From: Epiperipatus broadwayi | Lineage: Eukaryota > Onychophora > Udeonychophora > Euonychophora > Peripatidae | DNA length: 64,000 nt | Assembly (NCBI GenBank): GCA_028023455.1 | Contig: JAQFVV010000186.1 | Location: 1,428,001-1,492,000, forward strand | Direction of reading: 5' to 3' | In this document: in pieces, positions 11,700-24,659 of the stretch | Layout of the letters: each line of letters opens with the position of its first letter | Position numbering within the stretch: position 1 is the first letter of the stretch | Translations under genes and position numbers: made by a program | The notes under the pieces: model-generated | What the model was told of the DNA's origin: nothing | What the model saw: only the letters and a program-made list of their open reading frames with translations | The model's database searches: none

Positions 11700-12400
11700 T
11701 TAATTAAATAAAGTTTTGAATTATTCTAGTCCATTTCAAATTATCTTTATGGTCTATATGTTGTACAATATATTTCTATATCATGCAATTTAGAACATGG
11801 TGGCAACTCATAGAAGTTAAAACATGTCACTTATTGAATTTCTTTGGTTTTAAACATTTTCATATTTATTTGGGTGTATGCATAGAGTTGAAATTATTTC
11901 AGAGTAATTTTTCAAGATTGAAGTTGATAAAATCTTACAGAAACTGAATATAGACTATCTTAAACATTGTAAAATAATTTTGATATTTTTAAAACAAACA
12001 GTCATGTTTCTTATATAAATCTATTATCAAAACAACTATTTGCTACATATTTTTAAATAAATAATCAAAGCCAAATGAATTAAGAAGTGAAAATAACATA
12101 ACAACTAATATGCTAAGAATATTTAAAGAGGAATAAATACTTAGTAATTTTAGATCATTGATATTTAATGCCACAAGAGGGCTTAGGTTTTCCCACAGAT
12201 AGTAAGATAGTAGTTAACTTATTGACAATAAATAAATCGGAGGATGATTTATTCTTAATCTAGCATGAATAGACAAATATTGGTACACTGACTGAGAAAA
12301 CAAAGAATGAAAATTAAGATTGCAATCCATCTTTATCTTTAATAATTAGCATTCTGTTGCATTCTTAACTCTCAACCTATCCCTCCACATAAACGTTTCT
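11700..12400. other. AT-rich stretch, nothing recognised
   Basis: No recognisable gene or repeat. Confidence 0.45.
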
Positions 12401-12405
12401 TTAAA

Positions 12406-12752
12406 CCATTAAACATCACATGATCATGATTTCTTATGCTTGCTCATAACTGTTATTAAAACAGGCAAAACTCTCCATCAGTATTGCCACTCAGTGCAAG
12501 CCAAAGTAATCAATCAGAACCTTGGATCTGAGAGCACTGCATTTAGATGTTAGGATACTAAGATGCTTACAGTGCTCTTAGATCCAAGGCTTCTCACTGA
12601 TGAAAACCACAAGATAGAAACTAGTTTGAGGATATTGGATGAGTAGGCACTAGATAGACATTTTATGCACACACCTTCTGTCATCCATTGATTACTCTGG
12701 CTTGTACTGAGTGGCACTACTGTATTGAGAGTTTTGCCTGTTTTAAACTTTT
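12406..12752. mobile_element. LFB foldback family, copy A (full)
   Basis: LFB is my label for a seven-copy family here. The outer arms carry ACAGGCAAAACTCTCC on the left and its reverse complement GAGAGTTTTGCCTGT on the right. Inside lie a CACTCAGTGCAAGCC block and an AGTAATCAATGGATG block in inverted pairs. The centre has an inverted AGTGCTCTCAGATCCAAGG. The right inner arm holds a hammerhead-like core at 12591-12632: TTCTCA, CTGATGA, GAAAC, TA, GTT, TGAGGA. Its first and last hexamers can pair (six pairs including one G-U), but the stem II segment does not pair well. No ORF, so non-autonomous. Confidence 0.75.
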
Positions 12753-13750
12753 TTATAGATTTATTCTACATAGTGCTTTATATTCAATTATCTAAAATTA
12801 GTATGAGTAAAAAAATATTGTTTAGGAAGAGAAAATGAAAGTAGTTTTTATTGGGTATGTCTTTCAAAATATTCAAAGATTATTGAAACATGGCTAACTA
12901 TGCATAATTTAATACACCAACATTTTTTTCTATTACTGTTTTAAATAATTTAACATTTTAAATTACATCTAATAATTTTAATAAGTCAATAAACAATTAA
13001 ACACTTAATATTTAGAAAATATAAACTTATCCATGAACAACGTAATTTACCTATGCAATAACAATAATTATTTATGATCTTATTAAAATAATTAAAATTT
13101 CATCAGATTTATTATTAGAAATTGGAAACTAGCCTGATTAATAATCACAAAAATTTTCACTAATAGTTTATTATTTATGAACATGTGTGAGGGGGCGGGG
13201 TGGGGTAGTAGAGACAGATAATGAATTAGCATGAATATGAGAGAGAGAATATTTTTACAAGTTTGTTAAGATGATTTTTTATGAATATGACTTGCAAATT
13301 ATAAAAACACGTATTTAATTCATGAATAACTTTATAATGACATCTTTAAATACTTGTATAAGTTTTTAAATGCTATATTAAGCAATTTTTTAGGTATGAT
13401 TTTTTTTTATTTCTTCACATCACTTTTCTATAAAACTTGTGTCTAACAGTTCTTTAATTCTTAATTCTTCGTCATTCAGTGAAATTTTATCTTTGATCAC
13501 TATATCTTGTGTTTAGTTCGATTAGATAAAATATTTGTCTTTTGTTTTGATTATATACTGTTTGTAAGATCTAATGCTCTATGTATGATTAATTTTTGAA
13601 ACTTATAGTTGGTATTCAGGTTGATATATATCATATTTTTATATTCTTCAATTTTCATTCTCTTTTTGTATATTATTATATATTTCTAAATTATTTCTGT
13701 TTCTAATCACGACTCAATCCTTTTTTCTTTTCAAAAATATACATTATATA
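12753..13750. other. AT-rich stretch, nothing recognised
   Basis: Contains one G-rich patch at about 13190-13207 and otherwise plain AT-rich DNA. Confidence 0.45.
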
Positions 13751-13753
13751 TAG

Positions 13754-14950
13754 CCATATAATTCTATAATTAAAACCACTTCTTTTCTTTTCAAAAACTT
13801 TATTTGATGTATATATATATATATATTCACTTATTTCCAACGTTTTGACTATCTTTACTCTATAGTCATTTTCAAGGATCTAGAAAAAACATATTACATT
13901 ATAAACAAACTTCACATAATAAAACCAAAAAAACAAAAAAACAAAATAATCAAAAACAATATAAAACATATAAACCCCATAAAATTTAAAAATAAATAAA
14001 ATACATTAAAATCAATTAAAGTAAAAGCACAAAACATACACCACACTTACTTGACTCCCTTCTCAAAAAACTTTCCCTTTTTACATTTTCTTTTATTCAA
14101 AAAACCAATTGTTACAATAAAAAACTTATTTCCTTTTTCTTTCTTATATACTTCAAAAATGAATTTATTTCCAAAAATAATTTTTTATTCATGTCTTATC
14201 CAATTCTATTTAAAACAGGTTTATATATTTTTATATATAAACTCTCTTTTACCATTATTTCTTTATACAATGTAACCCCCTCCAACATTTTAATCTTAAG
14301 ATTTAGATTTTAATCTTAAGATTAAAATGTAAACTCTCTTTTACCATTCTTTCTTTATACAATCTAACCCCCTCCAAAATTTTAATCTTAAGATTTAGAT
14401 TTTAATCTTAAGATTAAAATGTTGGAGAGGGTTAGATTGTATAAAGAAAGAATGGTAAAAGAGAGTTTATATATAAAAAGATATAAACCTGTTTTAAATA
14501 GAATTGGATAAGACATGAATAAAGAATTATTTTTGGAAATAAATTCATTTTTGAAGTATATAAGAAAGAAAAAGGAAATAAGTTTTTTATTGTAACAATT
14601 GGTTTTTTGGATAAAAAATGTAAAAAGGGAAAGTTTTTTGAGAAGGGAGTCAAGTAAGTGTGGTGTATGTTTTGTGTTTTTAATTTAATTGATTTTAATG
14701 TATTTTATTTATTTTTAAATTTTATGGGGTTTATATGTTTTATATTATTTTTGATTATTTTGTTTTTTTGTTTTTTTGGTTTTATTATGTGAAGTTTGTT
14801 TATAATGTAATATGTTTTTTCTAGATCCTTGAAAATGACTATAGAGTAAAGACAGTCGAAACGTTGGAAATAAGTGGATATATATATATATATACATCAA
14901 ATAAAGTTTTTGAAAAGAAAAGAAGTGGTTTTAATTATAGAATTATATGG
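13754..14950. mobile_element. 1.2-kb near-perfect inverted repeat
   Basis: Arms 13754-14330 and about 14395-14950 are almost identical reverse complements. The outer ends read CCATATAATTCTATAATT and its complement. The centre carries a TTTTAATCTTAAGATT palindrome, repeated, plus an extra partial arm copy. Near the outer end of each arm is a TA run and a hairpin followed by CGAAACGTTGG (about 14852-14868 on the plus strand; left arm mutated to CAAAACGTTGG). This resembles PLE termini that read CGAAACGTT. Mirror-image 74- and 73-residue frames in the two arms show that the arms are alike; they do not show coding. Low divergence suggests youth or gene conversion between the arms. Confidence 0.8.
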
Positions 14951-15650
14951 TTCTAAATTATTATATATGATTAGAAAATATAGATTTACATGAATGTTTA
15001 TAATTCCTGATTTCTGAAACTCTGTTGGATAAATTTTGAAGTGTACTTTTTGTGAAAGCTATGATAATATACTCAAATTTATAAAACTCACTCACTGATC
15101 TACTTTACATTTTAAATGCAGTATTGCGTGGTTTAGTTTTAACTCTCAATATATACTTTTTTTCTTTACTAATTAATTTATTTATATTATTTTGAGCTGT
15201 GCAGGACATATTAGAGTTTTAGAAAAATATTTCCCATTTTTTTCTTATCTTTACTATATGTGAATAGAATAACTTTCGGTTATTTAAAATTATGCATTTT
15301 ATCTATAGTGTCTTAATTAAAAACTGTTGTAATAACAATAAAAATAATAAATATAATGTAATTAACTATTATATACAGTTTTTAAATTCTCAGAGGATTG
15401 AGAACCTGCATATAATACTTAATTACCGTTATGTTTATTATTTTTATTGTTATTATATATATATAAACCCATTAAATTAAAAATAGTTTTATGTATATAT
15501 AAACAAAAAGATTAAATCACTCTTCCCTTAGCCTATAAACTAAAAGTACTCTAAATGTAAAACAAAGGATCAAGAATGTAATGAATTTACCTATTGTTGA
15601 ATGTTCTAATGTTTATTAGCATACTATTGTCAAACACTGTTGGTTATTCA
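14951..15650. other. AT-rich stretch, nothing recognised
   Basis: Small AT-only ORF at 15292-15480 with no family resemblance. Confidence 0.45.
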
Positions 15651-15661
15651 AAGTGAAATTA

Positions 15662-15742
15662 ATTTATCAACCAGATGGTATATATATATATATATATATC
15701 AATTTATCAACCAGATGGTATATATATATATATATATATCAA
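15662..15742. repeat. Two tandem copies of a TA-ended unit
   Basis: TTATCAACCAGATGG followed by (TA)n and TCAAT occurs twice in a row (unit about 40 bp). Confidence 0.8.
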
Positions 15743-15749
15743 TTAACGC

Positions 15750-16590
15750 AACAGAGTTGTATGACCAAGTTAATGATATACTTGATAATTATTTACAATA
15801 ACGTTGTTTTGATTACCACCAAATTATTCATCTCATGCAAAAACTCTATAACCCTTATTACACCTACTCGCAAACTTATGCAGACAGTTTTTTATACATG
15901 TACCTGCCATAGGCTTATACACGGACAGATGTATAGGAACCATATCTAGCAATTTATTATAACTTCTGACTTTTATACTTAAACTATTTTAATTTTAATA
16001 ATAAAATTATATTAAAATTATTATTAATCTTACAATTAATATTACATTAAGTGTAATTTATAAATTTAAATAACTTTTAGTGCAGATCATTTTATATATA
16101 TCACAATATATATGTGTGTGTAATTTACTTAATATTTTTGAATAAACATTGTTTTTAAAGTAATCAAAGTTTTGCTGGAGTAATAAAAATACCTTAATAG
16201 TCGGATCAGCAATCGGATTGACTGCATTCATCTCCATTAAGATGAACTGTGAAGTAAATAATTAGATGCTCCCGTATTTTGAATCTTACACAATATTCTT
16301 TTTTTCATTTTAATGAACCACATCAATAAAGACCAAGGTAAAGTATTGTGTGTAAATTACAATACTATGGATTTTATATGAATATTAAATTAGAAAGCTG
16401 AAGAATGCAATTAATATACTTCACTCTTAGTATTTAACTATGAAAATGATTATTAACTTAATAGAATTTTTTTAAAGCTACAGTAAATATTTAAAATAGC
16501 TTATACTTAAATCTAAATGTCAATGATCAAAAGGGGGTTATTGTTGTATTTACTGTATTGTATGAATAAAATGACAAAAATATTTAAACA
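15750..16590. other. AT-rich stretch, nothing recognised
   Basis: No gene or repeat pair recognised. Confidence 0.45.
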
Positions 16591-16617
16591 AAACAAAATC
16601 ATATATATATATATATA

Positions 16618-17046
16618 TATAGCTGCACTGGTGCTTATGGATCGGAGACTTGGACACTTAATAGAAGAGCAATACAGAGACTTCAGATCACTCAAGGAAG
16701 TATGTAGAGATGCATGTTTGGAGTAACAAGAAGAGATAAAATACGCAATATATGGGTAAGATAACAAACAGGTGTTACTAACCTCATAGAAAAAATTAAA
16801 AGATTGAAGTGGGGTTGGGCTGGACATATTGCTAGAAGAGATGGTAATAGATGGACAATTAAAATCTTAAATGGGATTCCAAGAGATTGTAAAAGATCCA
16901 GAAAGAGACCACATGTGAGATGGATGGATGAAATAAGAAAGTGTGCAGGGGTGATGTAGAGAAGAGAAGCTAAATATCAGAGAAGATGGAGTGAACTTGG
17001 AGAGACTTTCATCCTGCAGGAGACTGATAATGGTTGATGATGACAC
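16618..17046 (+). pseudogene. RTE-like LINE 3' end, copy 1
   Basis: 5'-truncated exactly at a (TA)n tract. Reading across frameshifts gives the post-RT tail of an RTE-like LINE: QYRDFRSLK, then RRDKIRNIW, then WAGHIARRDGNRWTI, RDCKRSRKRPHVRWMDE, IRKCAG and the C-terminal WSELGETFILQE. It ends in GATAATGGTTGATGATGAC, the usual 3' tail that passes into GAT units. Same family as 30080-31780, 33976-34130, 43157-43406, 55838-56485 and 58556-59112. Tail motifs of this kind are widely annotated as endonuclease-reverse transcriptase; RTE assignment is from memory of family sequence. Confidence 0.8.
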
Positions 17047-17593
17047 TGATGCAGTAATATATTGCAATAGAATAAAAAAGATATGTTATATAATGGCAAC
17101 TATCAACCATCTATCCATCTAGACTTTATACCTAACCATGTAATAATAAAGAACTTTAGGCTTCCAAATACTTACTCATATGTAAAAATTAAACAATAAT
17201 GAGTTACTCTACTGGTGAGGATCACATATCATTATACCAAAAGTATAATTAAGTGAGCTCATGTTTGTGTCTGTATGAATTCTCAGTAGTAGATGAAGTG
17301 TTTTTACTAATAATACACATATTTCCAAAAAAGAAAAGAACATATATATTAGGAGCTATCTCAAAACAAATTGATTAATTGGTAAATATTTATAATACAT
17401 CAGATGCAGAATTCAATCAATGCAGATATTAACATTTGACACTAATGAGAGCAAGAGTTCAATATCTTGTTTACTTCCAGTATCATTAAATTACACATGT
17501 AAAAAAAATTTTGAATTAAGAACAAGATCTAAATCCATATTTTTATTAACAATGTATTTAAATAGTGTAAAATTAATAAAACAATAATGGCTC

Positions 17594-17895
<302 letters not shown>

Positions 17896-17974
17896 ACATT
17901 ATTATGAATATAGTTGTTCTAATATGCACAATTTTATAGGTATGTATTTTCAGATGCACATTTATTCGAACTGA

Positions 17975-19625
17975 AAGTTAAAATAACTTTCTTACTATTA
18001 AAAAAAATCTAAATTAATTTTATTTTAATATGGAATGGCAAAATATTGTACATATTTTAAAAGATTATTTAAAAACCTCATTGTTTTTAAGTTGTATATT
18101 ATGCTGCTATCAATTTTCAAATGTCTTAATTTTATATTATTTTTTAAATTGGATATGTGTTCTTCTTAATATCTTCCTAAGTATTTATCTATTTTGAAAA
18201 AAATAGTTTGAATTTAACTCATGCAGTTTAAATTTTATGATCCCCAGTAAAAACTTGTAGTCCAAGAGCTATAATTTTTTCCCCATGTTTTCCAAATGAC
18301 CACTATTTGCTACTTTTTAAGATGAATATTTTAAACCTTATAGTAACTAATGGCAACAAGAATAAAAAGCAAATTTAATTCATTATAATAACTTTTTATA
18401 AAAAAGTAATCAATTAAATCCAGTTAAACAAATTTAATTTACTTTGTTTTTGTTAATTTTATGGCTATATTTTTTTAATTTTTTTTTACAAATATTTTAA
18501 TATCATTTGTAAATAATGATTATAATAAAAAAATCAAATTTGAAATATTTATATAAAACAAATATTTTTTTTAGGAATAGTATGAGATACCAGTTATAAA
18601 ACTTATATGACTAAATTGCATTGTATTCACTGAAGGTTAAACTATATCAAAACTATTTAATATATACAATTTACAAACCTAATTTTTTAAAAAAAAAGAA
18701 TTAAAATGCTTAGATAAATTAGACAGAGTTTAAATAAAAAATACTAATAATAGAATATTTTTATTTTGCCTTTAGATTTTGTATAAAATCAATGTGCGTT
18801 TAAATAAATCTATAAAATCAATCTGTATTATATATTTAACATTTAAAATTTAATAAAAACTTTCTTCCATACAAATTCTCTAGATAATTACAGATCATGG
18901 TTTTAATTAATAAACTGCTTGATGATAAAACTTAATAGTTTTTTATTTTATAAGTAAAGACAGTGCTCATATAACTTATATTGACATTATATATATATAT
19001 AAACATATATAATAATATTTTGGGCATATAAAAATAGTTATACATTGAGTTTTTCTAATTCTTAAGTAATCTTTTGTATGTTTGAAATATAATTCTCAGT
19101 AGGTTTTTTTATGTAGCTTGTACTTTAGAGATAAGTTTTTGGCAAGTTTTCTATCTGAATTGTAGTTTTGCTTGAGATGATATCTGAAAGATGGTATTCT
19201 TTAGTCAATTATCCCTGATTGCAAATCTTGCTATTATTGTGATGAATATTAAAATTAAACAAATAATAACATAGGATTTTCAAGCTTACAATATATTTCC
19301 TAGTATAACATTCAATAACAAAAGACTATATAAAATGATTTGTTATCAAAAAGATAAATTGACATCTTTTAATTAAATGCAATTGTCATTTTGAAATAAG
19401 CAAAATGTAATTTAAAAATTGCTCAAAATCAAGTTTTAATTTAAGCAAATATGGTTATAAAGTAGCTTTATAAAAATCTATAGCATATTTTAAAGTCAAA
19501 AAATAAATGAACATACACTATTTCATTTCTTTCCTTTTACAATTAAAAATAATAAAAATATTAAAATTTTCGCAATTTAATGAGGTATGTTAAAAGAGTT
19601 TATAATCACTTATTTTAATATTTAA
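17975..19625. other. AT-rich stretch, nothing recognised
   Basis: Only short homopolymer runs and a TA run near 18990. Confidence 0.45.
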
Positions 19626-19632
19626 ACAGCAT

Positions 19633-19905
19633 TAAACTGTTGCACATGCGCTTTGGATTTTAACTATAAAATGAATGAATACTAACACTTCAAACACATG
19701 ATAGAGTATTTGGAAAAGATAGAATGGCCATCTATGTTTTCGAACCCAAATGCCCATACAAAAGTGTTTGGGTTTGAAAAGATAGATGGCCATTCTATCT
19801 TTTTCAAAGACTTTATCAAGTGTTTGAAATGTTAGTATTCGTTCATCTTATAGTTAAAATCCAAAGCGCATGTGCAACAGTTTAAGGCTGTTTAAATATT
19901 ACAGT
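19633..19905. mobile_element. Foldback element, about 125-bp arms
   Basis: Arms meet near 19755. Outer blocks read GTTGCACATGCGCTTTGG and its complement. Inner blocks read GATAGAATGGCCATC and GATGGCCATTCTATC. The centre is a hairpin, AACCCAAA..TTTGGGTT, followed by TGAAAAGATAGATGG. The same GCCC..hairpin..TGAAAAGATAGATGG order is present on the minus strand near 61960-62000, and GCACATGCGC recurs at 62206-62215, so this is a repeated family. Confidence 0.75.
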
Positions 19906-20249
19906 TTATAAACATCCTGCTATATAAAATAATTGACTTAATCACTTATTTTGTGAATTATCATATCAAATTACAAGATATAACACTTAAATTATTTATA
20001 TTAATATATATCATGGGTAATATGATTGAACATCTTAATATATATAAGTATTTAAAAATTAAAATTTTCACCAGAGAATATGAATAAATATTTCCAATTC
20101 ACCCATATATATTAGCATTAAGCAGATGTTTGGACTGAATATCACAAGTCATTGATTAGGTTGGAGAAGTCTTATAAGGATGCTGCAAAAATGTTAAAAA
20201 TTAGAATCTCTTTCTATATATAAATATATAATGAGCGTGCTAATAGCTC

Positions 20250-20620
20250 TAAACAAGCTTTTCCAATAAATAATACTAAGAACTATATCCCCCAATACAT
20301 GCCCAGCAAGCAGTTTACAAGATCACGTGTAGCAATAACAATTGCCCAGCAGTATATTATGGGGAAACAAGAGTATCTGTCCACACAAGACTGGCCCAGC
20401 ATATATATGCATATAATAAGGCATCAGTTGACCATCCCACTCCTCTATTTTTGTACAGCATGCTGTTGCTATGGGTCACCAGTGCAGGCCAGATATGCCT
20501 TGGGTTATGTGTAGAGAACAGCATGAATTGTGCAGGAAAGTGAAAGAGGCATGCTATATTATATGGGATGAAGATGCGATGAATAAAAAAGAGTCATTTT
20601 ACGCCATAGCTAAGAAATCG
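20250..20620. other. GC-richer block, not recognised
   Basis: More balanced base composition than its surroundings. The frame at 20299-20514 has 71 codons, but its product matches no family I know. It may be part of an old mobile element or a host segment. Splice consensus at its edges is not convincing. Confidence 0.3.
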
Positions 20621-20841
20621 CAAGTTTAAATTTTCCCATCCATATTTGCATATTTAATCTGTCCTATTTTGCATATTTGCACTTCGTGAAAATTAAGGAA
20701 TATTGTACTTCTTGAAAATGAAGGTTATACATTTGAAAATGCTAGAAGAAATCAATAAAAGTTTGTCATTTATTTATATATAGTCGAATTATATATGCGT
20801 GTGTATTCTTAATATTAACACAAATATTAAAGTTTTTAACT

Positions 20842-22145
<1,304 letters not shown>

Positions 22146-22161
22146 ATCCACTTTTCTTTTT

Positions 22162-22242
22162 TTTTCTCATGTGTCATAGCAACAGCCGGGAAATGAACCC
22201 GCTATCCCAGGACAACTTGACCACCAATGCTTGACTACTTTT
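22162..22242 (-). mobile_element. Short tRNA-derived SINE with target-site duplication
   Basis: On the minus strand: A-box-like TTGGTGGTCAAGTTG, B-box-like GCGGGTTCATTTCCC, then CTATGACACATGAGAAA. CACTTTTCTTTTT flanks it at 22149-22161 and 22243-22255, a 13-bp duplication. Its tail is nearly the same as that of 3050-3159, while the body differs, so the two appear to be SINEs sharing one LINE-type tail. Confidence 0.75.
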
Positions 22243-22399
22243 CACTTTTCTTTTTGTATTGCTTAAATGCACTTTAAATTAAGGTAAAGACACTTTATAT
22301 CTTATACCTTTTTATCAAGTTAGTCAATATGGGAGTGGAGATTAAGGTGTTTCACACTTCTAATTAACTTTCTGAGTAAAAGTTGTTTGTGAAATGTAT

Positions 22400-22690
22400 G
22401 AATCACAGTAGAAAACTCCACACAGTAATGCCATTCAGTGCAAGTCTTAGTAATCAATGGATACAAGAATGTGTGTGAATAAAATCCTTATCTAATGTCT
22501 TCTCATCCAATATCCCCAGACTAGTTTCTAGGGATCAGTAGACACTAGATAAGGATTTTGTTTACAAATCTTGCATCTATTGATTATGAAGGATATCCCT
22601 GAATAGCATGACTGTATGGAATTTGCTACTGTTATAAACAGCTTGTGTAAGCATAGAAAATGGTGATCATGTGATGGATTGCTTGGATAG
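22400..22690. mobile_element. LFB foldback family, copy B
   Basis: CACTCAGTGCAAG-like and TAATCAATGGAT-like blocks occur on the left. The complements GCATCTATTGATTA and CTGTATGGA, and the outer GTGATCATGTGATG, occur on the right. The centre retains GACTAGTTTCTAG (the complement of the GAAAC-TA-GTC segment), but CTGATGA has been lost. Confidence 0.65.
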
Positions 22691-22859
22691 TGAGAGAAGG
22701 TGATTTGAGTTTCTGCATTAGTTTATAGTTCTGATATGTCAGAGTTGAGAGAAGAGATGATAAAAACTTGTTTGTTTTACAATTGCCATTTATATTATCA
22801 TTAATTTTTTCATACCATTTTACAAATTCTGCATACAGTATTACTTTTTTCAAAGAGTC

Positions 22860-23270
22860 ATTTCTAATTATAAATTTTAATTTAATTTACTCCATGCTTG
22901 TCTGTTAAAATTTTGTGATTTAATTTTAATTCATTTCCCAATTTCTAAATTAGTTGAAACTTTGTACACATAAATATTCTCAATGGCAATGAATTTTTCT
23001 AAAGTTTATAAGCAATTTTAGTTAAAAAAATAGAAAAAAATTTTTTTTTAAATTTTATATGGGATTCATTATTTTTTATGGTGCTACCATGTAGGAGTAT
23101 TAATTGCATGTACATTTTTTTATTCATTTCTGAAATTGTTGTTTTATTATATCTTGAGATGCTGCTATGTTATGATTTAATCTAGAAGACTGCCGAATAG
23201 AAAAAAATATATGTAATTTTACTAATCAGTGTATTATTGGAATATTTTCTTCACTACAAGTAAAATTGCA
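22860..23270. other. AT-rich stretch with a diverged dispersed repeat
   Basis: The segment about 22930-23030 (CAATTTC..AATTAGT..CAATGGCAAT..TTTTTCTAAAGTTT) resembles 40180-40275, suggesting an old dispersed repeat. Confidence 0.35.
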
Positions 23271-23514
23271 ATATATATAAATATAAATACATGAAAGCAG
23301 TCAATACTAAAACAATATCAATAACAATCAGCAATCTGTTGTCAAAGGAGCCTCCTTAAACTTAGATAATATATATATATATAATTATGTTTTAATACTC
23401 TCCCATGAATATGAGATGAAAGCATTGAAAGTATAGTTGGTACAATAAATCTTTCTAAATTTTATATTTAAACTCTGTTTTAGAATTTTTTACATTAGTA
23501 TTTATATATATGTT

Positions 23515-23840
23515 CAACAGATGGCGTTTTACCAAAACCACCAAACAAGTGTAAAATTTGTTTACATAAACGAAAAAAGAGTCAGAATTAACTACCTCTT
23601 TTATTTGCTCACCCCCAGATCAGCTGATTTCAAGCTGGTTTGCTCTCATCAGTGAGGGATAGAGTATAGAAACTAGATCTAAACACTGACTCTCAAGTGT
23701 TTATGCAAAACGTTTCTATCAGTTTGCAAGCGTGAATTTTTCAGACCGGTAAAGTCTTCAAACTCAGCCTAGCAAGCCAGATATTTATATGGGTCTGATC
23801 TCAGTTCAGTATCACCACATAATCAAAGTCTCTGCAATAT
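23515..23840 (-). mobile_element. Retrozyme- or PLE-terminus-like segment around the hammerhead motif
   Basis: A GC-richer island in AT-rich DNA. On the minus strand it has a GATAGAAACGTTT motif, then the hammerhead core at 23612-23658, then sequence rich in A that runs toward 23515. No ORF. The limits are set by base composition and so are approximate. Whether it is a PLE end, a non-coding retrozyme or something else is open. Confidence 0.4.
23611..23660 (-). ncRNA. Type I hammerhead-ribozyme-like motif (most complete in window)
   Basis: Read 5' to 3' on the minus strand: CCCTCA (23658-23653), CTGATGA (23652-23646), GAGC-loop-GCTT (23645-23632) as stem II, and GAAA (23631-23628). Its last A starts the palindrome ATCAGCTGAT (23628-23619), which is stem III, three pairs with an AGCT loop. 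C17 is at 23618, giving the cleavage triplet AUC, and TGGGGG (23617-23612) pairs with CCCTCA (six pairs, one G-U). Every core position of the hammerhead consensus is satisfied. Stem III is also self-complementary between two molecules, as in dimeric hammerheads known from PLEs. Cleavage is not shown. Confidence 0.65.
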
Positions 23841-23872
23841 ATATCATTGCAAGAAAACTTTAAAGGTACATT

Positions 23873-23976
23873 TATGAAAAACAAAAACAAGTTATTCACG
23901 TAACTTGCTATCACTTGTTCAACATAAATAACAAGTGATAGCAAGTTACGTGAATAACTTGTTTTTGTTTTTCATA
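23873..23976. repeat. Perfect 47-bp-arm hairpin
   Basis: Arms 23873-23919 and 23930-23976 are exact reverse complements with a 10-base loop (CAACATAAAT). No protein-coding sequence. The absence of mismatches implies a very recent origin or active correction. Confidence 0.95.
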
Positions 23977-24093
23977 TATATATATATGCACACACATACA
24001 TAAAGATAAAAAGAAATTAATACCATAGACAATACATAATTAATAAGTAATTTCTATATGTGTATATGGATAATAATTACGGCAACAAAATTA

Positions 24094-24410
24094 TGCATAA
24101 ATACAATATTTATTAACTGCTAAGCCAAAAGATGACTAACATAGGATATTAGCAAGAAAGTGTAGGCATTCCCAACTGTATATAAAGATGAGTTATCATG
24201 GTCATAGGTTTTAATATATTTGCATGTATAAATATATATGCAAACATGTAAATTTATTAAAATCTATGACCATTGTAACTTATCTTTATATACAGTTGGA
24301 ATGTCAACATTTTCTTGCTAATCTTTTATGTCAGTTGTGCTTTGGCAAAGATACTCAGTATCGAAAATCTGGCTCAGCAGTTAATAAATATTGTATTTAT
24401 ATTTAATGTT
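24094..24410. mobile_element. Foldback element, about 130-bp arms
   Basis: The left arm runs from CAATATTTATTAACTGC to GGTCATAGGTTTTAATA; the right arm runs from TATTAAAATCTATGACC to GCAGTTAATAAATATTG. The right arm has an insertion of GATAC-TCA-GTATC followed by GAAAATC, another hairpin-then-GAAA unit absent from the left arm. Confidence 0.75.
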
Positions 24411-24659
24411 GTTGCCTTAATTATTATCTACATACTCCTGTGGAAATTTCTTATTTATTACATGCATAAAATTGTACTACATTTATTTAGAAAAGTAGGA
24501 ATTGAGAATTGATTTCAGAAATGAAAAGTTTTTAGAAATGCAGTCATAAAAGAAAATGTAATATACTGTCATAAGTTAAATGTAACTTGTTAGCAAATAT
24601 TCTTTTAACAAAATTAGTTTAATAATGAATAAATGAAATAAATTTAAATTCATTACTTA

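Noticed and set aside
14051-14653. Two nearly identical 73-74 residue ORFs as duplicated genes
   Set aside because: They are mirror images in the arms of one inverted repeat, with low-complexity composition and no family match.
20299-20514. A real 71-residue protein
   Set aside because: No family resemblance, no start context or splice evidence; kept only as a GC-richer block.
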